Positions 47,147 through 60,294 of a stretch of 64,000 nucleotides of DNA are shown here, piece by piece. The translations under genes and the position numbers were made by a program. The stretch spans positions 10,354,001 through 10,418,000 of the forward strand of contig NC_046675.1 of the NCBI RefSeq assembly GCF_003369915.1, given 5' to 3'. Origin of the DNA: Drosophila miranda. Lineage: Eukaryota; Arthropoda; Insecta; Diptera; Drosophilidae. Numbering within the stretch: the stretch's first letter is position 1; each line of letters opens with the position of its first letter. Below the pieces are notes generated by a model, which ran no database searches, was not told where the DNA came from, and worked only from the letters and a program-made list of their open reading frames with translations.

Positions 47147-50100
47147 ACACGCACACCTTTTTTCGGGGAATTCAATTATTTGAAAGGCTGCGCACTACAT
47201 CTGGGACTTCGGTGCCAATCGAAGGCTACAATTAGCCACGAGAACTGAAATTTTGTCAACGACTTGTTGAGCGCGTGCGAGAGTTCAATAAATTGAGTTC
47301 GGGACGCAGGAAAACCCCAAGCACCGAAACATCAATGCCCTAACAGGGGTTTGAGGATCTGCAGGACTGTAAAAAGTTCAATGCAGGACGGACCGTACCC
47401 GAAAGGCCCCTTCAAATGGCCCCATCAATATCGCTCGCTCTCTCTCTCCTAATGAGCGATTTTTAAGCTCAAATAACACGACAAAATAATGCCACTTTCT
47501 GTGCGACAGGGCTACATGGGTTGGTCGAACTGCAAATGACTTTCGGCTTGCCCTTTTCGGCTTGCAATAAAACTAAATGAATTGGAAACTTGCAGAGAAT
47601 TCAACCAAACTGCTGACGAGGATGCCGCCGCCTGATGACAAGGTCCTGGGCTCCGATGGCAGAACTTCAAAATGCCCAACACAGTTCGACGCGACTCCAC
47701 AGGCGCCTTGAATCTGATGTCATGCCTCGTGTTCGTAAACAGCAAAGCAAACGAAATTCCTCAGTTCAACTGAAAGCAAGTGAGGACGCTCCCCCCGTTC
47801 CCAGGACTTCCTCTCGTGTCAATAATCGGGAGCCAAAGTTTCGACTGGGAATGCCTTTGCAGCACGTGCTCTGTGTTAGCTCTCGTACAAGAGCCCTAGG
47901 GGAGGGCAGCGAGATGGCAGCCAGATATCTGTGAAAACACAAAGTCAGCCCCCCGACCCCATCTCCATTTTGTTTGCTTAGGTTTTTGTTTTGATTGAGT
48001 GCCAAAAAAATTGTTTCTTATTATTTGCATAAAAATTGAGAAATTGAATTGCAATGGATTTGATTGTTTGTTTGGCTATTTTTATTTTTCAGATCGAATA
48101 AAAATAGATACAAATACTTTTCTATGCTGCACCACTAGCCGGAGGATGGCCGTTGAAGGAAAACACGACTTTTATGGGCCGCAAAGCTCTGATAGATTTT
48201 CCCGCACATGGCCATAAAAGTAAGCCCCCGGGGTCTAATAAAAACTCCCCTTGACTGATCATAAAAAGAAAGAGAGCCATGCCTAGGCCATCCGATTTTG
48301 ACGGTTGTAATCTGGCATCGACAAAGGGGATTCTGAAATTAATTCTTTTCCCGTAGGTATCACTAGCGTCGGCCATTTCACCTTTACGCTTTGGATTGGT
48401 GAATGGGTGGCGTCGAAGGTCGCCATTTGCATTGTCCTTTGGGTCTGTTAACATAATAATCAAACAATTTGCCGCCTCGGCCAAATTAATATGCCACTAA
48501 ATAAGATAAAGTGCATGGTACTCCGATACTATTTGCATTTTTATTACCCTTGCCCTCGGCCTCGGCCTGGTCCGTAGACCCCCGTTTAGGGCCCCTCCTC
48601 CTACGCAGAGAGAGCGCCGTCGCAGAGAGCCAAAAAGCAACCGGTAGTTCTTGGCTGCAGCGTCGGCAGTGGCAGTGGCAGCGACTGTGACTGCGGCAGC
48701 GGCATCTCTGTTGCGTCGCTGTTATCGTCTTGGCCCGAACAGTCCGTGCCGGCCAATATTTTGGCCAAATTCAGTCTCTCGGATGCTGCGGCCAGTTTCT
48801 GTCGCTGTCACGATTGCGGAACGAAGCTCAGGGGAAAGAACCGGACGAATTGCGGCGTACTGGTACGCGCGTGTTTTCCGTCATTAATTGTGCCTCCAAG
48901 AATCGTTGTACGTTCATATGATCTTGTAGTCGGCCAATATAATTGCGAGTGTGTGCTAACCAGCCCCCACAGCGCACGGTCATTAATCAACACTTAGCAC
49001 ATGGTAAAACCGTATTAGCAATAATGCATTAGAATAAAAAGAGACAAAAGGAGGCGGAGAGAGAGACAGCAGGTTGAGTGCAATGGACGAGAAAGACAGC
49101 AAAAATATGAACAAAAAATGACAAAAATCAAAAAGTTCAAAATAATAAAAAATAAATGCATTCGCAAAAATGTGGCAGGCATCGTTTGATAAATTTAAAT
49201 TAAACGTGTTTTAAATGCACAAACGATAGCCAGCCCAGCAGAGCGAAAAAAATGTATAATTAATTGTCATTAGGCGGAGTGCAAAACGCAGTGTGTCAGA
49301 GTTGCAATATCGAATTCGAGGAATCTGTTAATTGCCAAGATCATCTCTGCAGATTCGGAGATTCGTTGACCCGCGCCCCGTAATGATCCGTATGTTGCAA
49401 TGGCGTAATGGTAGTGTGTGTGTCTCAGTCTCTCAGTCTCTCTGTGAGTCTTAATCAGACGAGTGACATGGAATATGCAAATCTATGCGAACATACAAAC
49501 ACTTAATGGGTAGGGGCAGTGCATAATTTTGGTGAGATGCTACACAGTCGACGGACGGGCGTTGGAAACCGCAGCAAAAACAAAAAACAAAAAACAGAAA
49601 CCGAAAACGAAAACCAGTTTGATTGAATATACAAAATAATAAAACCAAATTCGACAGCATTCTTGAACCGTGCATATTTTGTAGCAACCCAAGCTCTATA
49701 CTCGTATGATAATGATAATAAACCCTGCCAAAAACGGTCAACAGCGGTCACCATCAACGGCCCGAGATACTCATCATGAATGGAGTACAACTATGTGAAT
49801 GTTTTAGTCGCCCATTAGGAGTGCTCCAGCAGCTCCACCCAGCTCACAGTCGCTCCCCACTGGGATGACCTTGAGAGCAGAGCAGTTTAATTTGTTTGCT
49901 CCGTAAGGTCTTGGGATCCCTGGAGAAATATCCTCAAATTCATCTTGAGTACACCTAAATTGTGTACAAATATTTTGACTAAATGCCACTTAGCAATTCA
50001 AATTAATTTTCAGCCACCACCTGGCCTGGGCTGCGTCTTTTCCTAGGAGTCACCTGACTGCCCATCTGCCCATGCCACAGGATGCCAGGTAAACAAGGAC

Positions 50101-50346
50101 ACACACAGACACTCACACGCCCTCTCAAGCTAATCCCGCACCCATGACAACAGGTTGTCACTGGCTCTGGCCTAAGACGAATTTGATGAGCCCCAGTTCG
50201 GGGCATTATGAAAACATTGTTTGCGAGAAACCTTCAATCGAAAAGACATAAGCAGAAAAACCGTCGGAAAAAACGATAAAGCGCAAACTTCCATCAATTC
50301 GAATTTAAAACGATACAAAAGGAAAAACAAACACTCGTCCAGGTCC

Positions 50347-53308
50347 ATGGCAGTCAAGATGCTGCCCGTAAACACATCCAGCTTTAGCCCCCTGGCAGCC
50401 GACTTTCAGATGTTTCAAAACGAGAAGTTCCTCTTTAATCTGACTCAAGAGCTGAACATTTCGGCGGATAACCTGACAAGCCTACTGCAGGGCCTGGGAA
50501 CACAGGAGGCGCTACCTCCAATGTCCCTCCTGGCCGCTCTGAGTGTGGGCTATGGCCTCATCTTCGTCGCCGGGGTGCTGGGCAATCTCATAACCTGCAT
50601 AGTGATCTCTCGCAACAACTTCATGCACACGGCCACGAACTTTTACCTGTTCAACCTGGCGGTATCCGACATGATCCTTCTGTGCTCAGGTGGGTCTGCG
50701 TCCACACAGTCACGTACCACATAGCTGGCTGCAACTGATTGCGTTTGTTTGTCTCACAGGCATGCCCCAGGATCTGTACAATCTCTGGCACCCTGACAGC
50801 TATCCATTCAGCGATACTATCTGCATCCTAGAGAGCGTTTTCTCGGAAACGGCGGCTAATGCCACGGTCCTTACCATAACCGCCTTCACCGTGGAGCGCT
50901 ACATTGCCATTTGTCATCCGTTCAGGTGAGCTTTATTAACCCACTCCGTCCCGTCCCACTATCCTCCCCCGCTTAATTGCTTCTCAATTCGCCCACGCAG
51001 GCAACACACAATGTCCAAGCTGTCGCGCGCCGTTAAGTTCATTTTTGCCATCTGGATTGCCGCCCTCTTGCTGGCCCTCCCACAGGCCATCCAGTTCTCG
51101 GTGGTGGTGCAGGGCGTGGGATCGTCGTGCACGGTATGATTGATGGCGCTTTATACGCCCAAACATATCTGTGGAAACTCTTTAATCGTTGTCGGTAGTA
51201 CCGATTATACGTCAGGATTTCAGGAAAATATTTGTGCCATTCGGTGGCTCAATGAAGGGTCGGAAAGTATTACGCAAGCAATTTGAAAATATATTTTAGA
51301 CCCGTAGTAGCAAAGGGCTGATGAGGCGTCGTAGCCTAAGAGAATAGACTTGTCCGATTAAAGATGGAACCATTGGTGAAGCAATTAAATTTGTAACTGG
51401 AACTGTTCCAAGCTTATTAGATTAAAAATACCACAGACTATTCATAGAGAGGCATAAAGTTCTCTAAATATAAATAAATAAGACAGACTAATAATAAATA
51501 TTAAAATATGACTATAAGCTGTATTCTAAATCCTGAAACTAAGCTAGAAAAAGTTAGATAGCCTGAATAAAAAAGTGCAAAGAACAAAAGACAAAGGTAA
51601 AAAATTAAAATTAGTTATGCAAACTTTGTAAAATATGGGTATGATTTATATCGTTTTTTTTTCCCTATATTTTAAACCGTTTTAAAGAAATAGCTCCCAT
51701 ATACGTATATGTGGGTTGAGTCAATTAGCAGCAATAAAATTGATAGTCTACGCTTCCGAATGCCAAGAGCCCTCCGGCTCTGGCTGTAACATTATATTTC
51801 CATATCGTTTTGCATGATATATGTATATATTTTATATTTTTTTACACTCCTGCGACAGATGAAAAACGACTTCTTTGCCCATGTGTTTGCTGTGTCGGGC
51901 TTCCTCTTCTTTGGCGGTCCCATGACAGCCATCTGTGTGCTGTACGTCCTCATCGGGGTGAAGCTGAAGAGGAGCCGTCTGCTGCAGGCGCTGCCACGAC
52001 GGTGCTTCGACGTTAACCGTGGCATAAGCGCCCAGACGCGCGTCATCCGGATGCTGGGTAAGCTGGGGAGATCTGCCGATGGTATCTTTGTGGGACCGGG
52101 ATAATGTATGGTTTTCTACTTCCGTTCTTCTCTTCTCTTCGCTTCGACAGTGGCTGTAGCGGTGGCCTTCTTCATCTGCTGGGCTCCCTTTCATGCACAG
52201 AGATTGATGGCGGTTTATGGCTCCTCCTCGGGCATAGAGTCCCAGTGGTTCAACGATGTGTTCAGCGTTCTCGACTACACCTCCGGCGTGCTCTACTTCC
52301 TCTCCACCTGCATCAACCCGCTACTGTACAACATCATGAGCCACAAGTTCCGCGAGGCCTTCAAGGTTAGATTCTGCTGGGGCCACTTAATTGCTTCCCC
52401 TGAGTGACTGAAGCCAATTCCCCCGCAGGTAACCTTGGCGCGCCACTTTGGACTCTCGGGCAAGAACCCCAGCCGGGGACTGCCCCACACCTACAGCGCG
52501 CTGAGGCGCAATCAGACGGGATCTCTACGGCTGCACACAACGGTGAATATTAATGCAGCTGCCATTGGAATTTCTGTTGCAGTGTCCTGCTATCCATCTC
52601 CCCCTCCCCCTGCAGGATAGCGTTCGCACAACGATGACATCTACGACGACAACTACGACAACCGTGCTAAATGGCAGCAGCAATGGGGCAGCGGGAAATC
52701 TGGGGCGCTCCTCTCAACGCCTGAATCGAGTCTCCTTGGACAGCTCGCAGAGTCAGATTCCGAGTCAGAGTCAGAGTCAGATTCAGAGCCAGGCACAGAA
52801 TCGCAGCAGGCAGGATCTGTTTGAACAGCAGTCCCATCCGCATCCGCATCCGCACTCGCACCCACGTCGCACTCTGCAATCGCAAATATCGCAGTTGTCA
52901 TCGGTGGGCGATGCCCACTCGCTGCTGGAGGCGGACATACAGTGGCCGGAGGAGCAGGCACCAGCGACACAAATGCAATTGCAGCTGCAACCACCCATGT
53001 GCTCCATTGATGAGCTCAGCTGTCAGTCGGGGGCAGACGATGTGGGAGTCTCTCGCTCCCGCCTGAAACTGACGCGTATAACGCGGGGAGGCCATCAGCT
53101 CTCGCAGCCAGGGGGCGTAGATATTGGCGGTGTGGCAAACGAGGCAAATGGCAAAGTGCGCAAGCCAAAAGCGAAAGCGCTCAAGAGCTCCAGTGCCCTC
53201 AAGAGTCTCAGGGCCAAATTGAATTGGCGTGCCAGACGCAAAGGCAGCCACAAGCCACAGACCAGGACGAGCTCAGGCGAGGTCTCGAGTGAGCGAGCCG
53301 GCTACTGA
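50347..53308 (+). CDS. PK2-R2: Pyrokinin-2 (hugin) receptor paralogue, class A GPCR
   Basis: There are seven coding exons: 50347-50689, 50760-50925, 51001-51133, 51859-52057, 52151-52365, 52429-52542 and 52616-53308, giving 620 residues. It has the same architecture as the minus-strand paralogue: glycosylation sites NLT/NIS/NLT in a shorter N-terminus, TM1 GN at 79-80, Cys136 paired with ECL2 Cys213, [10 protein letters not shown] from 160, CWAPF from 290, and NPLLY at 336-340. Exons 2 to 4 have exactly the same lengths and phases as in the paralogue. The third extracellular loop differs most (SSSGIESQWFNDVF against [16 protein letters not shown]). The 268-residue tail has Ser-Gln repeats and a run of alternating Pro and His, and shares the SQLSS-GDA-SLLE motif. 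In-frame sequence upstream of ATG 50347 is open to 50212, but ATG 50347 is the first ATG. The symbol number is provisional. The role is to bind FXPRL-amide peptides such as hugin pyrokinin at the plasma membrane. Confidence 0.88.
51134..51858 (+). other. Third intron of the plus-strand receptor
   Basis: This is a 725 bp intron (donor ACG/GTATGA, acceptor GCGACAG). It is AT-rich in its second half and has no embedded gene. The paralogue's equivalent intron is 67 bp, so one copy has gained or lost sequence here. Confidence 0.7.
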
Positions 53309-53492
53309 GGAGCCGCTTATCGGGCTCGGTCCGGGCGGCAGACACACTACTGTGATATGAGCAGCAAGTCCTCTCCAGCTTGCTTTTGTTTCTAGACAAA
53401 ATATTCCAAGTTCGGTCAATTAGTTGTCCATAGTCATAATTTACGAACATAGCTGTAGATAGATCAATGCATGGTCAGACCTTTCCCAGTCC

Positions 53493-53498
53493 CAATAA
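53493..53498 (+). terminator. Polyadenylation signal of the plus-strand receptor
   Basis: There is an AATAAA 185 nt after the stop codon, followed by a TG/T-rich stretch (CTAGTCTGTTCT). Confidence 0.7.
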
Positions 53499-53741
53499 AC
53501 TAGTCTGTTCTATTTCTTCAACTGTCTTTGGCTGTGTCACTGGGATGTGGGATATGATTGGGATATTATAAAAAAACGGGTTCAACGCACGTCTGACTAA
53601 TGAATGCTACTCAGAGCCGGGCGCGTGCTGCACTTAAAACAGAGAGCATCTCCCTCCGCATCATAATCCCGAGCAATTAAGATGTCTATCAAGCGCACAA
53701 ATAAGCTCCTCGCTCCGGATTCTGGAGTCTAGACACCCAAA

Positions 53742-53804
53742 ATGAGACCAGCGAACGGCGGACAGCATTCGTTCGAAGCTGCCGAGTGCATGTCCACGCA
53801 CGGG
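53742..53804 (+). other. Candidate first coding exon of a downstream gene
   Basis: CCCAAAATG at 53742 is a good fly start context. It opens 21 codons (beginning MRPANGGQHSFEAAEC) that end precisely at GGG/GTGAGTACG, a strong donor, in phase 0. About 250 bp separate it from the end of the receptor gene, enough for a promoter. If real, the next exon is more than 10 kb away or outside the window, and the remainder of the window would be its first intron. Confidence 0.33.
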
Positions 53805-56800
53805 GTGAGTACGGGTAGGAGTATGTGGTTGAATGGGTGAGTGAGTTGAGTGGCTGACTAATTAGCATAGCGTCGCATCTAGTTTTAATTCCACAAAATG
53901 CAATTAATTAGCCCCAGGCAACTAAATGTTGTGGGTGCCCCAGAAATAAATGGCTCTTAATTCATAAACTGCAGCATATGCGGGCCAGATGTGACAAGCA
54001 TGAATAACTGTTACCACAGAAAGTTAACGTAATTCAAACTAATTTCTGGCAATTAATGTGCACTTTCCAGCTGCACTCTGTGGTCTACAACTGGTCACCA
54101 CAATATTTTGCAGCATATTTCCCAAGTCATGCAAACTGTGCTTTTATTCCTGCCTCAGATCTTACGAAACTTTAACAGAAGCATTCCCCAAAACCTCGAC
54201 CATGTCATGAACTTAACTTAAAGTGCATTAAAGTCGCATTTGCCCCACAGAAATGTACTCGCAAAATAACTTGTTGTCTTCAGATTTAAGTGAATAATTT
54301 AAATACTCTCAACCCATTAAAGGCAAATGTGTATTTAAATACACATGAAAGTTGTGAAACTAAACAAAACTACGCTGAACTGGTGAAAGATTTCGCAATG
54401 ATTGTTTCTGCTAAGTAAACAGGAAAGATGGATCTAAAAGGAATATTTTTAAACGGAATAAACAGAATCGCGCAATCGTTTTATACAGTTCCGGGTGTCC
54501 ATTATGCAAAATAAGTCCAATGAGAATTGGTACACTTCGTCTGGAGTAACGACATGATGAAAAAAAGTAATATAGGGTGAAAAGTAAACAAAATAAAAAA
54601 CAAATGGATTGGAAAAATATTCTGTTGAATGTGTCCGAACAGTAGACATGCAAAACAGCCACTAGAAATATGTAGAGCTTCTCAGGTATTCGCACAGAAA
54701 AAAGTTTATTTTTGGTCTCCATAAACTACCATCTGAATCTGCTATGATTTGGATTTGAACAAGTACTAAACTAAGAATTTTAGTTCTGCAAGCCAGCTAT
54801 AATAATATATTTAGGTATTAAACAGATGATTTTCCATCACTATTCGACGAGATATGGATTTTTTGTTGAGGTTTTTTCCTCCCCTGGGAAGTTATAATTT
54901 GTCCTAAAGTGTGTTGGAAAACTCTATTGTTTATGATTTTGTTTTCTAACTTCTCCCCTCTGAATGGCATGTAGTGGTAAAGCACACTTTGAAAGTTATT
55001 CCTCAACATTTGGTAGCAACTTTGAAGCGAGGTTTTCCTTTCTCACAGACAACAGATTAGTTTGTGGTACTGTTATGTCATACTCAAACTTTTACCCTTC
55101 CCGGAGCCAAGTGTTTTTATAGCAAATTAGTCTTAGTTTATGAAAACAATTCAGGTGACTTAACAACGCAGAAACTTCAGCAAGAGTATTTAATGCTAGT
55201 TAAGGCTGTGTGCTTATGTTTCTGTTTAGACAATATTGTTAAGTTCTGAATGCCATATACTCGTACAAGATGGTAATCGGCAACGCACGCCCATACGTTC
55301 TACTTTTTATAGCCGTCAACAATAACGGGTCTGAGTCTGGGTCTGGGTCGGGGCCTCGGGCTAGACCTTTTCCCACCAATTGGTGGATGGGCATCATTTG
55401 TGCGACATAAAAGTCAAAGGCTGTCAAATAGTTTCGATGAACTTCATCATTTTTATGGCCTTGCCAAAAACAACCATATACCAACACGCAGACAGAGAAA
55501 AAGATACAGATAGATACCCGATTCTTGGCAACCACACAATAAATTTGAGTGCGTTTCATTTGTGCAAATTTACTATCACTTGTCTCGATGGCCCCACAGC
55601 ACCACGACTGGCAGGCAGACTGAAAGCAATTGAGGCATTCAATTTACGCGCCGGCCCAAAAGCCGTTCCCTCTTATTTTAAACCCACTAATACGTCTTTG
55701 TTCATATCACGAACTCCCACACAGCCCCAGAGACCGTCATAACGCATAAATATGAAATAAATAAGCAATTCTCTCCAGGACGATGGCAGGACGATGGCAG
55801 CCGAATAAGCCCGTGACTATGCCATAAACTCTCAATTTCATTTATATGTATGAGCCATGTTTGCAATTCAAATGGACGATGTGCGGCGATATTCACTATA
55901 TTCAGAATATACACCCAAACACCCATACACATATGGCCGTTATGAGGTGGGCGTGGTGCATCGTGAGGCCGCGGCAATTAAGCCGTAAAATATCGTTGCC
56001 TACTTTTCGCGGCCAGCGATCCATGTGGCCCCGGGCCTTGGTCGCAATCGATGGGAAAATTAAACAGAATTTACGAGTATAGTAGCTGAAAAAAATAACC
56101 GAGCCACTTAATGGGCAGTGATTGCTTTGCATAACCCTCTACCAATTAAGACCCCGTTTGCCTGGCGGACAAGCTGCAATTAGAGTGTCCTTGGGAATTT
56201 GCTCCGATATCTCTTAAACAAGTCACAGCTTGTGGCAATACCTAAAAGAACACATGCCGTCACACGTACGATTTTTCGGGATGCCGAACATGTCGGGCAG
56301 TGCGTTTGGCATGCCACTTTATGTGATGGTCCATCCCGTAGCTTGATGTCTGGGCTGCTCCAGCTCCGCCTGGCACGTACGGGTGGATACTGCCATTCGG
56401 GATTTATGCTAAGGCGAGGCATGCGGCTACGATTTGATATGCTTGACTTTTTGGCTCGGCTTGGGTCTGTGCATCTACTTGATATTTACTCGATACAGTG
56501 CCTGGCCCCCTCTCTTTACTTGCTACACTCGTGGGCGGTGTCCTGGCAATGGGAAGTGGCATTGTTGGCAGCATTTCGCACGTAGTTACTGCTCGTGGGT
56601 GTGTGCTCATAAAAGAGGAATTTGATCGGGTTTGACAGGGAAAATCGAGTACAATGCGGTTAGATTGCCAAAGAACCAACTAAACGAAATTCAATTGCCG
56701 ACTCGTGCTATCCTAGGCAATGGATGCACAGAAAAAAATATTAATTTATTTACCATTCAAGTATAAACCATAACATTTATGACAATTTTCTTAGTGGCTA

Positions 56801-59800
56801 ATCCTACTCTTGTACGATTGATTGATTGAATTTTCTCTACGAAGATTTTTTGCACAGTGTAGCAGGATATACATTAGTCTGTGTGTGTATGTGCTCCTTC
56901 CGGTGAAACTGACGAGGGATTAGGCGTAGCTTACAAACCAATTCATTAGAACTGTGTACATATTTATTGGGGCTTTTTGCATGTCGTCTGTTCGAAATTC
57001 GGACACATTCAATAGAATATTTTGACTGACTTTTCGATCCATTGCCTCAAGACCTAGACCGCAATGGTTTTGGAACCAACGCAACCAAGACAACGACAAG
57101 CCAACAGTCCCTCTCCTCACGTACGTATCCAAGAATATTCTGAAAAATATTCTGAATTTAGTATGCAATTTGGTCAAATTTGTAACGGCCCACTGGGCAT
57201 ATATTTGCTCGTAACTGGCCCACGAAAATACCTGTACGTATATGTATGTCCTGTATGTGCATAGATGTTAAGTCAGCTTTGAATTTGGCATGTTCTTGCA
57301 GCGTATAAAGTTTTCCATTTTTATTTTAAAAGAGCCACAAAAGATTCTAGGAGCATGCGGAATTTCTGAAATGTATTTTTACTAATAGAGATTTGCATGG
57401 GATTTGCACACAAATCGCAATGGCCAGCATTCCCAAGCACCGCCTGATTTAAGTTTTCATATGTATATGGTACATATATATTTATATATCATCCTCAACA
57501 GAAAGTGTGGAATTTATATGGATTAGCCATTGTGCACTCTATAGAAATATAAAATTTATTTCTTCTGAATTTATTTTATTATTTATTATTTTTCTTTCCT
57601 TGCAAATTGAGATCCACAAATTTCAAAAAGAGATACACAATAAATAACTGCTTTAGAAGGCTATAAAAACTAGTTCTCTAATACAAATCGTGCGAATACT
57701 TTTTTATTAATAATTAGTATTGAAAAAAAGTATATACAAACGAATCGAGGGTGGGGCAAATTGATTTAAGCAAAAAACCAAAGAAAAAACAAGTCAGCTC
57801 ATCAAATGGCACGTGTCATTGATTATTCGCACACAAATGTATAAATGTATTTGTGTTTTATGCGATTTTAAAATATTCAATCAAGTTGTTCAGACACATA
57901 CGTTCGACTTGTGGCAACAGTGACTCCGACGAAGAGCTTAAAATGATATTCAGGTAATATCATATGACAGGCGGCGATGTTATGATTCATTGAACACACT
58001 CGTATACAAGAAGCACAAAGCATTAAACTGTCACTCACTGCACTAAATGTGGAATACGGAAGGCTTTGTTTTAGTTTAGTTTGGCAATTGGCAATTGGCT
58101 CCAATTGGCAAAGACAGCAATTGGAAATGGCAATAACCCAACATCGACCATTCATGCATATTAACCGTTGGCTGTGAAACTACCTTTTGAATCAGTTTCG
58201 GAAAGAGAAATCGGATTTCTGAAGAAGGCGGAGAAAAAGATTCCGAGTCTCTGAGTGCAAAAGATTCTTTTGAAATCAAAATTGCTAATTAATAGAAACT
58301 TTGGAGCATTCAACTTGAGACTGTGTATCCAATGGGAAACCGATGCGAATGCTGATCCATCGGCTTGGCGTGGGCGTGACGTGAGCTATAAATGCAGGGC
58401 GGATGCGTCTTCCCGTAATTTTTGCTACCAAAACAGACCGCAAATTTATGACGGGCTGTTAAAAAGTAACGCAAAGCACAAAAGAAATTGTTGAATCGAA
58501 CGGCGACATAACAATCCTAATTAATTGTAAACAAGCCATGAAAACCCGACGCAGAACAACCCATCTAGGGGGCGTCGGACAGGACATGTGGCTCTGTGGC
58601 AGGGGTATCGAAGGCGTAGCCCCGGAGCGGAGGTATGCGTGCGAGGGAGCCAAGAGTGACGTGACGACTTCGTCGACGCTTCCCATTTGTACCACGAGCA
58701 ATAATATTTTGATTGAATTTTCCCGCATCAGGGCCAGACGAAAGGGGAGACGTGGCTGAGAGTTCGGAGAGTCGTGGCAGTTCAACAAAGTGGCATTTGA
58801 TTTACGCCGACACGGAAAACAAGCTGTTAAGTCAAGACGGTTCCAGAAACATTTAGTCGAACGACTAATACTGGGAATGATTATTGTGGCATGCCGTTTG
58901 TGGGTTGAGATACAATTTTAAAAACATACTCAAAGAAGAAGGACTTTAGAAGGGCGAAATGCTGATAGACATTCTGAAATGATGGGCATTGGAAATTTAG
59001 ATTGATGTTCTGTTAAGTGGAAATATAAAAGTTGCCTAATTAAATGTATGTTTATAGTAAGCTCCTAAATTTAACTGCAAAGATAGATCCTCTTTTGTCG
59101 TCTCATCACCCATTAAAGAGCATCCCGAATTTCGTATGACTCGCTGGCCCCATTCCAAAATACATACAAACATAATTGTGTTGTTAAATTCACATGCAGT
59201 TCTATATGTATACGCATGTTTTCCGACATTTTCCGTGGAAGAGGGGACTTTTCCGACGCCGACGCCGTCGCCGTCGCCGGCACCGCCACAGTCTCCGCCT
59301 CCGACGCTAGAGTCAAATACCTCATCCGTCAATAAAATTATGATTCATTGTATCCCGGCCCCTCACACCTCCCACAACCCACCTCCCGGGCGCCACTCAG
59401 CGAGTGCCGTCGCATTTTTTGGCCCGGATCAAAGTGTAGAAATCGGGAGTATTGTAAACATCTTAATTTGCATATAAATACGCATGAGAAATTTCTGTGT
59501 AATTTTTTAAACAAGATTTATGCGACCGCGCCGAGTTGGGCCAGAGTGAAGATTTATTTACGAGTATGGGCTGGCGAGAGGTCAGGGCAGCCGCCCGATT
59601 TGTCAGTTCATTAAAAATGAAACGTTTGTAAATGTTAATGAATTTTCTGTGAATGAAATACCACCCGCAGTTGTCAGAGCCCGGACAGGCGTGTCCACAA
59701 GACGTCAAATTGTGGCCGCGTAGCTCCTGATCTGGGATTTATGAGCGTTATTTATACGCCTGCTCTATGCCTTTGAATAACGATTGCCGTGTCTGCGTGG

Positions 59801-60245
59801 CTGTGTATATTGCATCGACGCTTCTAATTAAAATGCAACAAGCGCAGCCAGAGCCGCAGCCATAGCCGCAGCACAATTTGCGGGGATATAAATTTAAATA
59901 AGTGTCGAAAGCTGGGTGCCTTGCTCGAAACTTTTCCAATAAAGGGGACTTATCGGTGGTACCGGGCACGCACAGAAAAGAAACAATTGTGTACTGTGCT
60001 CGAGTGGAGAGAATGTAAAAAGCGGTAGCGGATATTGCTTACGCTCCGTTTTCTCCGAATGCGGCCCAAATCTCTATGCCATTATTTACCTCAGGAAATA
60101 TTAAGTATACGCAGTGCACGCAATGATTGCAGCGCAGTTAAATTAGCCATCCTTCTATCTTGTGGGCAATCGCTGCACTGAGCGTTGCATAAGAGCGACT
60201 CCTTTATATGCAACTAAAGCGGACTTTTTACACATTTTGGGCCAC

Positions 60246-60294
60246 TTGCCATTTGCCATTTGTTACTCACTATTTGCCATTTGTTATGCCATTT
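60246..60294. repeat. TTTGCCA imperfect tandem repeat
   Basis: The word ATTTGCCATTTGTTA occurs twice in 50 bp, embedded in further TTGCCAT copies, making a short decayed minisatellite. Confidence 0.7.

Larger units (their letters stand above)
42867..50346. other. Head-to-head interval between the two receptor genes
   Basis: About 7.5 kb separate the divergent receptors and should hold both promoters and their 5' exons. Visible content: an extreme AT-rich block (44290-45060), a candidate plus-strand first exon ending at 45381, GGACTC repeats (47121-47146), and GAGA/CTCT tracts at 45270-45282, 47436-47450, 49060-49070 and 49424-49445. No other gene is supported. Confidence 0.5.

Noticed and set aside
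38386-53308. Receptor pair as allatostatin-C (somatostatin-like) receptors
   Set aside because: I considered this first. The [16 protein letters not shown] and HTMSKLSRA stretches belong to the pyrokinin/neuromedin-U group, and the neighbours Dic1, Lip3-like and Droj2 fit the known location of the pyrokinin-2 receptors.
59036-59332. Gly/Asp-rich minus-strand open frame
   Set aside because: It is translated from a GCCGAC/GCCGTC microsatellite; no splice or start support.
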